From: Candidatus Bathyarchaeota archaeon | Lineage (GTDB): Archaea; Thermoproteota; Bathyarchaeia; 40CM-2-53-6; RBG-13-38-9 | Direction: 5' to 3' | DNA: 9,238 bases | Assembly: GCA_026394315.1 (NCBI GenBank) | Contig: JAPKYM010000338.1 | Location: forward strand, 1-9,238 | Part shown: positions 4,816 through 9,238 of the stretch, piece after piece | How positions within the stretch are numbered: the stretch's first letter is position 1 | How the letters are laid out: each line of letters begins with the position of its first letter | Program-made: the position numbers and the translations under genes | The notes under the pieces: generated by a model | What the model was told of the DNA's origin: nothing | Seen by the model: the letters and a program-made list of their open reading frames with translations, nothing else | Databases searched by the model: none

Positions 4816-6051
4816 TTGGCAGGTCCTCCAGTCCAACCTGAAATCAACATAGGTACTCTGGGTCATGTTGACAATGGTAAGAGCACTCTAGTTGAGGCCT
4901 TAACTGGTGTCTGGACCGCAAAGCATTCAGAGGAGCTGAGAAGGGGTATTACAATAAGGATTGGGTATGCTGACGGCTATTTCTACAAATGTGCCTCACA
5001 CAGAGGGGTGACGGCTTTCTGTGCCAAGCAGACTTGTCCAAACTGCGGTTCAGAGACCAAACTGTTGCGGGGTGTAAGTTTCATTGATTGTCCTGGACAC
5101 CATAGTCTCATGGTTACAATGCTCGCGGGAGCTGCGCTAATGGATGGGGCGCTCTTTGTCGTTGCAGCAGACGCCAAATTCCCCCAGGCCCAAGATCGTG
5201 AGCACCTGCTGGCAGCGGAGATGGCTGGAATCCAGAAGCTGATAATCGTACAGAACAAGATAGACGTAGTCGATCGGCAACGTGCCATTGAGAACATGGG
5301 TGAAATTCAGGAATTTGTAAAGGACAGGCCTGCAGAGAAGTCGCCTATAATACCTGTTTCAGCTCAGCATGGTGTCAACGTCGATTTGCTTATAGAAGCG
5401 ATTGAGAAGGAGATTCCAACTCCCAAGAGGAACCCCTCAGCATCGCCTCAAATGTACGTTCTCAGATCTTTCGATATCAACAAGCCGGGCACTAAGGTTG
5501 AGCAACTGCGCGGTGGGGTCTTAGGTGGGTCTATAGTTCAAGGAGCCTTTCGTCGTGATGACACGATAGAGATAAGGCCTGGCTTGAGAATTGAAAGCGG
5601 CGGCAAGACCTCCTATCAGCCGATATTTACAAGGGTACAAAGCGTTCATGTGAGCCAAGGTGACGTCGAAGAAGCCGGCCCAGGAGGCTTGGTGGGGGTG
5701 GGCACACAACTCTGTCCATCAGTAACAAAGGCCGACAGCCTTGTTGGCAGTATCGTTGGGAAAGAGGGTGGTCTCCCCCCTGTTCTTGATAAAGTCACCT
5801 TGGACGTGGAGTTATTTGAAAGAGCTGTCGGCACTGAGGAACTTGTTGCTGTTGAGAAGATAAGGACCAACGAACCACTGGTTCTCAATGTCGCCACAGC
5901 TGTAACCTCTGGAGTTGTTACGTCAGCTCGAGAGAATATCATAGACGTCTCATTGAAGCGTCCAGTCTGTGCAAATGCTAGTTTCAAAGCCGCTCTGAGC
6001 AGAAGAATAGGTGACAGCTGGCGTTTGATAGGCTATGGGATTTTCAAGTGA
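4816..6051 (+). CDS. eif2g: Translation initiation factor aIF2, gamma subunit
   Basis: GTPase core of the heterotrimeric aIF2, which brings initiator Met-tRNA to the small ribosomal subunit. Of its 411 residues (normal length), G1 is GHVDNGKST (~16-24), the switch-1 region is KHSEELRRGITI (~36-47), G3 is DCPGH (~91-95), G4 is NKID (~147-150) and G5 is VSAQHG. Two beta-barrel domains follow, with FDINKPGT, GGVLGGSIVQG, PGGLVGVGT and a C-terminal RRIGDSWRLIGYG. A zinc-knuckle insertion has Cys at about 59, 69, 74 and 77. The start is TTG 4816: an in-frame TGA at 4807 leaves no earlier start, and QPEINIG matches the family N-terminus. An oddity is Asn where the usual VDHGK His stands (VDNGKS). 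The GTG start of the next gene overlaps the stop (GTGA), so they are translationally coupled. Confidence 0.97.
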   Translation: MAGPPVQPEINIGTLGHVDNGKSTLVEALTGVWTAKHSEELRRGITIRIGYADGYFYKCASHRGVTAFCAKQTCPNCGSETKLLRGVSFIDCPGHHSLMVTMLAGAALMDGALFVVAADAKFPQAQDREHLLAAEMAGIQKLIIVQNKIDVVDRQRAIENMGEIQEFVKDRPAEKSPIIPVSAQHGVNVDLLIEAIEKEIPTPKRNPSASPQMYVLRSFDINKPGTKVEQLRGGVLGGSIVQGAFRRDDTIEIRPGLRIESGGKTSYQPIFTRVQSVHVSQGDVEEAGPGGLVGVGTQLCPSVTKADSLVGSIVGKEGGLPPVLDKVTLDVELFERAVGTEELVAVEKIRTNEPLVLNVATAVTSGVVTSARENIIDVSLKRPVCANASFKAALSRRIGDSWRLIGYGIFK

Positions 6052-6473
6052 TATTGTTGCCCTACAGAGTGGTCTTGGATTCAAACTTCTTTTTTCTGCC
6101 TCTGACTTTGCGGATTGATATCTTCACTGAGATTGAGGATCTCTTGTTAGGGCGTGTTCAGTATATGGTCATCAAGCCAGTTAGAGAAGAGGTTGAGAGG
6201 CTTTCACGGAGGGGCTCCAGCATCGGTAAGAGTTCACAGTTTGCGAAGAGGCTTATGGAGAAGTGCAGAGTCATCGATATGGAGGTAGAGCCATCCGAGA
6301 AGGTTGACGACGCAATTGTAAGGTTCTCAAAAGGAAGTAATGTGATAGTCGCAACTTCGGATATGCTCCTCAAGAAGAAACTAAGAGATATAAACGTGCC
6401 AGTAATCTATGTTAGGGATTACTCTCGGCTTGAACTCGAAGGATTTCCAATCAAGGATGGTAACTTGGATTAG
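6048..6473 (+). CDS. PIN-domain ribonuclease (FCF1/VapC9-like)
   Basis: A 141-residue single PIN domain resembling the archaeal FCF1/UTP24-like group commonly found next to aIF2-gamma. Acidic Mg-binding residues are visible: VVLDSN (D11), KPVREEVERL (E47/E48), KVDDAIVRF (D87/D88) and ATSD (D105). VPVIYVRDYSRLELEGF near the end is typical of this group. From family knowledge it may be an rRNA-processing or quality-control nuclease; the adjacent gene is not an antitoxin, which argues against a toxin-antitoxin pair. The GTG start sits in GTGA overlapping the aIF2-gamma stop, so no separate ribosome binding site is needed. Function remains inferred. Confidence 0.88.
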   Translation: MILLPYRVVLDSNFFFLPLTLRIDIFTEIEDLLLGRVQYMVIKPVREEVERLSRRGSSIGKSSQFAKRLMEKCRVIDMEVEPSEKVDDAIVRFSKGSNVIVATSDMLLKKKLRDINVPVIYVRDYSRLELEGFPIKDGNLD

Positions 6474-6503
6474 GCCGAGATTGATTCAAAAGGTTGATCG
6501 ACT

Positions 6504-7070
6504 TTGTTCAAGCTGTTAACAATGGAAGATGTGGTCAGAATTCCACCGGAGAAATTTGGCCGCACAATAAAGAAGGTTGCAAGAGAGCAGGTTAGACTAA
6601 GATACGAGAACATGATAGACGAAGAGTTGGGATACGTAGTATACGTGGTTGATGTTGACGTGGAACCCGTAGGTAGAATCCTGCCAGGTGACGGTTCAAC
6701 TTATCACAAAGCCAAGATCCAGCTTCTGACATTCTACCCGGAATTGCAGGAGATCGTGGAAGGCGAAGTAGTTGAAGTCACAGACTTCGGCGCCTTTGTA
6801 AGAATTGGACCAGAAGATGCACTTGTCCACGTTTCACAGATTGTTGACGACTACATAACTTACGATGAGAAACACGGTGTCCTACAGGGCAAAGAGACCC
6901 ACAGGACTTTGGGCAAAGGAGACCGCGTTAGAGCCAGGATCATAGCTGTAGGCTTCCCAAAGGGTGGAGCCAGCGGTAAGATAGGCCTCACTATGCGTCA
7001 ACCATTCTTGGGTCGCCTTGATTGGATTGAAGAAGAGACAAAAAAGCAGCAAGGTGAGGGAAAGGGCTGA
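6504..7070 (+). CDS. rpo7: DNA-directed RNA polymerase subunit Rpo7 (RpoE')
   Basis: Archaeal counterpart of eukaryotic Rpb7, forming with Rpo4 the stalk that binds nascent RNA and aids open-complex formation and termination. In 188 residues the N-terminal RNP-like domain (FKLLTMEDVVRIPPEKFG at the start; TFYPELQEIVEGEVVEV at the domain junction, ~76-92) is followed by an S1/OB domain with VTDFGAFVRIG (~92-102) and ALVHVSQI (~106-113), ending with IGLTMRQPFLG and a Glu/Lys/Gln-rich tail. The start is TTG 6504: it gives the standard family N-terminus and is preceded by AGGTTGATC, close to an anti-16S match. It follows the PIN gene by 30 nt and precedes spt4 by one nt. Confidence 0.95.
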   Translation: MFKLLTMEDVVRIPPEKFGRTIKKVAREQVRLRYENMIDEELGYVVYVVDVDVEPVGRILPGDGSTYHKAKIQLLTFYPELQEIVEGEVVEVTDFGAFVRIGPEDALVHVSQIVDDYITYDEKHGVLQGKETHRTLGKGDRVRARIIAVGFPKGGASGKIGLTMRQPFLGRLDWIEEETKKQQGEGKG

Positions 7071-7071
7071 G

Positions 7072-7260
7072 TTGGCAAAAGAGAAAGCCTGCAAAAACTG
7101 CCATTTCATAAGTATGGGGAACATATGTCCCAACTGCAAGTCACCTAACCTCAGTGAGGATTGGTCTGGTCTTGTAGTAGTGATGGACCTAGAGAGATCT
7201 GAGATCGCTAAGAAGATTGGCGCAAAGAGCCCAGGGAAATACGCTATTCGTGTGAGATAG
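7072..7260 (+). CDS. spt4: Transcription elongation factor Spt4 (RpoE2/RpoE'')
   Basis: Small zinc protein that pairs with Spt5 (NusG homologue) on the RNA polymerase clamp to promote processivity. At 62 residues it is typical. A Cys4 zinc ribbon (CKNC at ~7-10 and CPNC at ~19-22) is followed by LSEDWSGLVVVMDLERSEIA and a PGKYAIRVR tail, all characteristic. The start is TTG at 7072, one nt after the rpo7 stop, reading MAKEKACKNC exactly as in the family. The frame extends 54 nt further upstream into rpo7, but that extension is basic and not family-like. GGTGAGGG (7053-7060) lies rather far upstream, so translation probably depends on coupling to rpo7. Confidence 0.93.
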   Translation: MAKEKACKNCHFISMGNICPNCKSPNLSEDWSGLVVVMDLERSEIAKKIGAKSPGKYAIRVR

Positions 7261-7307
7261 AGTCCTGACAGGGGGCTTGGTCTTTCTTCCGTTAGAGGAT
7301 GTGCAAC

Positions 7308-7838
7308 GTGACCAAGCTGGTTATAACAAGGGAGTTGAGAGCATTGCTCAAGATCCCACTGGGGGATCTCCTGACAGGCAACGAGGAGGAAACCATGACA
7401 TGCTTGGAGAAGCTAATTGTCAAGGAGAAGCCGCCGAGAGTTATCTGCGTGGGGGATAAAGTATGTAGAAATGCCATGAGGGCCGGTAAGAAATCATGGA
7501 TAAAGATCGTAGACGGAAAAGAGATGCGAAAAGAAACAGGACTTGACGATTTCGGCGGCAACAGGATTTTCCTAGTTGAGAACACTCCTGGAACGATAAA
7601 CGGAATGGCTTGGGAGGCTGTTGCAGAGGCTATCAAACATGATGGCTCACTTGTCGTCGTCAAGGGTGAGGAGGATCTTCTGACGCTTCCGGCAGTCCTT
7701 GAGTCTCCAGAACGTTCGATGGTTATCTACGGCCAACCACCACACGCAGGAATAGTCACGATCAGAATTGACAAAGATAAGAAGGATCTTGCAAGAGCCG
7801 TGATTGATGCCATGATCCTTGAGCCGGATCAGGCCTAG
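7308..7838 (+). CDS. GTP-dependent dephospho-CoA kinase (DUF359 family)
   Basis: Catalyses the last step of archaeal coenzyme A synthesis, phosphorylating 3'-dephospho-CoA with GTP. The family (COG1909/DUF359) is unrelated to bacterial CoaE and is usually found beside spt4. From GTG 7308 it is 176 residues with ITRELRALLKIPLG (~6-19), VICVGDKV (~45-52), WIKIVDGKEMRKE (~64-76), a central VENTPGTI, VVVKGEEDLLTLPAVL (~116-131) and VIYGQPPHAGIV (~139-150), all in family order. GTG 7308 has GAGGATG six nt upstream; an ATG at 7299 overlaps that site and has none of its own, so I favour the GTG, though either is possible. The stop TAG shares CTAG with the stop of convergent S27ae. Confidence 0.92.
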   Translation: MTKLVITRELRALLKIPLGDLLTGNEEETMTCLEKLIVKEKPPRVICVGDKVCRNAMRAGKKSWIKIVDGKEMRKETGLDDFGGNRIFLVENTPGTINGMAWEAVAEAIKHDGSLVVVKGEEDLLTLPAVLESPERSMVIYGQPPHAGIVTIRIDKDKKDLARAVIDAMILEPDQA

Positions 7839-8035
7839 GCTTTCACGTAGTCTGTGTAGCTACAGGACCCACATGTCCACCTTTGACTAGGATTCATGTG
7901 ATGTGCCATTATGTTTCCGCACCTCGGACACTTTCTGTTCTTAAGCTTGATTGACTTCTTCTCATAGCTATAGTCATACAAAGTGCCCAACCCAGGCTTT
8001 TTCTTAGCTGGCTTCTTTTCCTTCTCTTGGCTCAT
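7835..8035 (-). CDS. rps27ae: 30S ribosomal protein S27ae
   Basis: A 66-residue zinc-ribbon protein of the small subunit, the archaeal form of eukaryotic S27a without the ubiquitin fusion. A Lys-rich N-terminus (KEKKPAKKK) precedes CPRCGNIMAHHMNPSQRWTC and CGSCSYTDYV, with zinc-binding Cys at 36, 39, 55 and 58. It lies 12 nt after S24e, the usual archaeal gene pairing, so they are one transcript. GAGTG lies 8-12 nt before the ATG as a weak ribosome binding site. The stop overlaps that of the convergent dephospho-CoA kinase. Confidence 0.96.
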   Translation of the reverse strand: MSQEKEKKPAKKKPGLGTLYDYSYEKKSIKLKNRKCPRCGNIMAHHMNPSQRWTCGSCSYTDYVKA

Positions 8036-8047
8036 TTTTTGGCACTC

Positions 8048-8500
8048 TTATTTCTTAGGCTTCTCCATCTCAGCCTTTGCCTTGTCTTCGGTTTTGCCCT
8101 TCTTGGCTTCCGTCGGTTGGGGCTTTCCCGTCTCTACGCCCTTTGATTTCTCTTCCGCCTTTTCCTTCTTGGTTTCTTCTCGCTTTTCCTCTTCCTTCTT
8201 CTGTTTGGCTTTGCGTTTTTCAGGTGGCAAGTTTCTTGTGATTATGTGCTCAGGAAGAGCATCTTCTGCAAGTTCTCTTGACTCATATATCTCGATGTGG
8301 CAAAGTGACTTATCAGACCCAGTCTTCCCTTCAATCTTGACGACATACAAGTTCTCGATCTTTTCATCGAACTGTTTGGACATAAATTCTCTCAGAGTCA
8401 GTCTCTCTGGAGTTCCCTTCTCGTCATGTGATACTTCGACAATCATTTCTCTGCGTTTCAGGACGGGATTACGCTTATCTTCGATTACTTTTGCCTTCAT
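8048..8500 (-). CDS. rps24e: 30S ribosomal protein S24e with Lys/Glu-rich C-terminal extension
   Basis: Small-subunit protein shared by archaea and eukaryotes. The core (~1-90) shows the family pattern: VIEDKRNPVLKRREMIVEV at the N-terminus, LREFMSKQF, LYVVKIEGKTGSDKSLCHIE, IYES and LPEHIITRN. Most archaeal S24e proteins stop shortly after this. Here residues ~91-150 are a highly charged low-complexity tail dominated by Lys, Glu, Ala and Thr, probably disordered or coiled and possibly reaching along rRNA or solvent. ATG 8500 is preceded by AGAGATCA as a weak ribosome binding site. The gene lies 22 nt after S6e and 12 nt before S27ae. The hydrophobic reading on the opposite strand is only the mirror of this charged tail. 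Confidence 0.95.
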   Translation of the reverse strand: MKAKVIEDKRNPVLKRREMIVEVSHDEKGTPERLTLREFMSKQFDEKIENLYVVKIEGKTGSDKSLCHIEIYESRELAEDALPEHIITRNLPPEKRKAKQKKEEEKREETKKEKAEEKSKGVETGKPQPTEAKKGKTEDKAKAEMEKPKK

Positions 8501-8522
8501 TTGATCTCTTCATTCCTGTGAA

Positions 8523-8906
8523 TCATTTCTCTTGGGATTCGGTTGTGTCTTTAGGTTGTGTGTCAGTCTTCGTTACTACCAGGTTTATTTGGTATGTCTC
8601 GTCCGTTATCATTCGGCCTCTGACAAGTTTCCTTTTGCGTTCCCCATGTTTTCCTCTAAAACCTAGACTCTTGGTCAGGACCAAGTGCTTCTTTCCACCG
8701 CCATGAACGTCTGCCCTGAGAGGTATCCCGTCTTTGTCGCTACCTCCAGCTATTCTGATCTTCTTGCCGCTTAGACCAACCAAGGACCCGTCCAACGTTT
8801 CTCCCAGTGATCTTCCCAGAAAGGGCTTCGCCTTGGGCCCATCTACCTCTGTGACCGAGGCTTTCCCAGTCTCAGCTTCAGATATCGTGAGCTTAAACTT
8901 CGCCAA
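8523..8906 (-). CDS. rps6e: 30S ribosomal protein S6e
   Basis: Small-subunit protein found in archaea and eukaryotes. From TTG 8906 it is 127 residues: MAKFKLTISEAETGK, VDGPKAKPFLGRSLGE (~21-36), IRIAGGSDKDGIPLRADVHG (~50-69), LGFRGKHGERKRKLVRG (~81-97) and a C-terminal YQINLVV. These are standard S6e signatures, and the length matches archaeal homologues. The frame is open to ATG 8957, but the extra 17 residues do not resemble S6e and would start upstream of the likely transcription start, so TTG is preferred. The ribosome binding site is weak (GAGTAGA). It follows the end of aIF5B on the same strand. Confidence 0.94.
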   Translation of the reverse strand: MAKFKLTISEAETGKASVTEVDGPKAKPFLGRSLGETLDGSLVGLSGKKIRIAGGSDKDGIPLRADVHGGGKKHLVLTKSLGFRGKHGERKRKLVRGRMITDETYQINLVVTKTDTQPKDTTESQEK

Positions 8907-8954
8907 TTGGTATCTACTCGTTAAAGCAAGTATCCTACTACGCTTGATGACAAA

Positions 8955-8963
8955 CATATTAAT
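8955..8963 (-). promoter_or_regulatory. TATA-like element before S6e
   Basis: The minus strand reads ATTAATATG ~50 nt upstream of the S6e TTG and about 35 nt after the aIF5B stop. It could start an S6e-S24e-S27ae transcript separate from aIF5B. If used, a start ~25 nt downstream lies below ATG 8957, which supports the TTG start of S6e. Weak pattern evidence. Confidence 0.3.
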
Positions 8964-8997
8964 CTGCCGAGACTTGATTGGTCAGGTTCCTCGGGCT

Positions 8998-9238
8998 CTA
9001 GAAGTTCCATAGCGGATTCTCTTTTCGCATTATTTCTGTTAGCTCGTCAAGAACAATGATTTCTTCGGGACTCAAATGGTCCCTTAGTCGGGTTGACAGC
9101 TCTCTTGCTGATTGTTCTGGAACAGCAACGTACAGGGTGGCGTCTTCCGCGACATTTCTTCCCATGACTGCCTTATCCACTGAGATGGCAACCTGCATTC
9201 CGGTCCTTGCCTCATCGATGTCTTTTCCTTTGTCTTGA
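8998..9238 (-). CDS. infB: Translation initiation factor aIF5B (IF2-like), C-terminal end only
   Basis: The frame is open to the window edge, so only the last ~79 codons are seen. The sequence QDKGKDIDEARTGMQVAISV, then VMGRNVAEDATLYVAVPEQ, and a helical end closing with IMRKENPLWNF are characteristic of the final domain of archaeal aIF5B, the ribosome-dependent GTPase that promotes subunit joining. In the eukaryotic homologue this domain binds the C-terminus of eIF1A and the acceptor end of initiator tRNA. The ATG at 9198 is internal and not the real start. The stop lies 91 nt upstream of the S6e start on the same strand, and the two may be partly co-transcribed. Confidence 0.9.
   Translation of the reverse strand, partial: QDKGKDIDEARTGMQVAISVDKAVMGRNVAEDATLYVAVPEQSARELSTRLRDHLSPEEIIVLDELTEIMRKENPLWNF

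Noticed and set aside
6048..6473. PIN gene as a VapC toxin of a toxin-antitoxin pair
   Set aside because: There is no small antitoxin gene adjacent; it is embedded in a conserved core operon with aIF2-gamma and rpo7, which fits an FCF1-like housekeeping nuclease.
7018..7071. Longer Spt4 beginning inside rpo7
   Set aside because: The extra residues are basic and translated from the rpo7 tail in another frame; family homology begins at TTG 7072.
7983..8504. A 173-residue plus-strand reading rich in Phe, Ser and Leu, resembling a membrane protein
   Set aside because: It is the antisense of S24e; the Phe/Leu/Ser bias is the mirror image of the Lys/Glu-rich tail, and it has no family resemblance.
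8907..8957. S6e start at ATG 8957
   Set aside because: The 17 extra residues do not match S6e, whose N-terminus fits exactly at TTG 8906.
1..9238. CRISPR, transposon, prophage, tRNA or rRNA
   Set aside because: No spaced direct repeats, transposase or integrase motifs, tRNA cloverleaf signals or rRNA sequence were seen on either strand.

Overview
This window is archaeal. It encodes sn-glycerol-1-phosphate dehydrogenase (the enzyme of archaeal lipid stereochemistry), aIF2-gamma, a C-terminal piece of aIF5B, the RNA polymerase subunits Rpo7 and Spt4/RpoE2, ribosomal proteins S6e, S24e and S27ae, a GTP-dependent dephospho-CoA kinase (DUF359 family), and the KEOPS proteins Kae1 and Bud32. Stand-alone Lrp/AsnC ligand-binding (RAM) proteins and the protein sequences suggest a TACK archaeon, perhaps related to Bathyarchaeia or Nitrososphaeria. 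The lineage is a guess without a tree. No virus, transposon, CRISPR array, tRNA or rRNA is visible, and genes fill almost all of the sequence.

Layout. (1) 2-1480, plus strand: the C-terminal end of a DUF2070-type membrane protein, then egsA (G1PDH). (2) 1512-1979, minus strand: two tandem single-domain RAM proteins, with a palindrome-rich promoter upstream. (3) 2174-3258, plus strand: a GNAT acetyltransferase and an XTP/dITP pyrophosphatase, closely linked. (4) 3261-4698, minus strand: kae1 followed by bud32, overlapping in different frames. (5) 4816-7838, plus strand: aIF2-gamma, PIN nuclease, rpo7, spt4 and dephospho-CoA kinase, a compact information-processing operon with one 4-nt overlap. 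(6) 7835-9238, minus strand: aIF5B (C-terminus only), S6e, S24e and S27ae. Regions 5 and 6 converge and share a CTAG in their stop codons.

Most genes are ordinary core archaeal genes. Regions 5 and 6 make initiation factors, polymerase subunits and ribosomal proteins. Region 4 should supply two subunits of the KEOPS complex that makes t6A on tRNA. Region 3 looks like housekeeping modification and nucleotide-pool cleaning. The clear anomaly is the kae1/bud32 boundary. Kae1 loses its conserved C-terminal segment, including the DNG motif with a metal-ligand Asp, and runs out of frame into bud32. Bud32 lacks its N-terminal GAEA element. This looks like an internal deletion, either real or an assembly artefact. 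Other points worth attention are several TTG starts on highly conserved genes, a strong hairpin between convergent genes, and two perfect inverted repeats flanking a TATA-like box.
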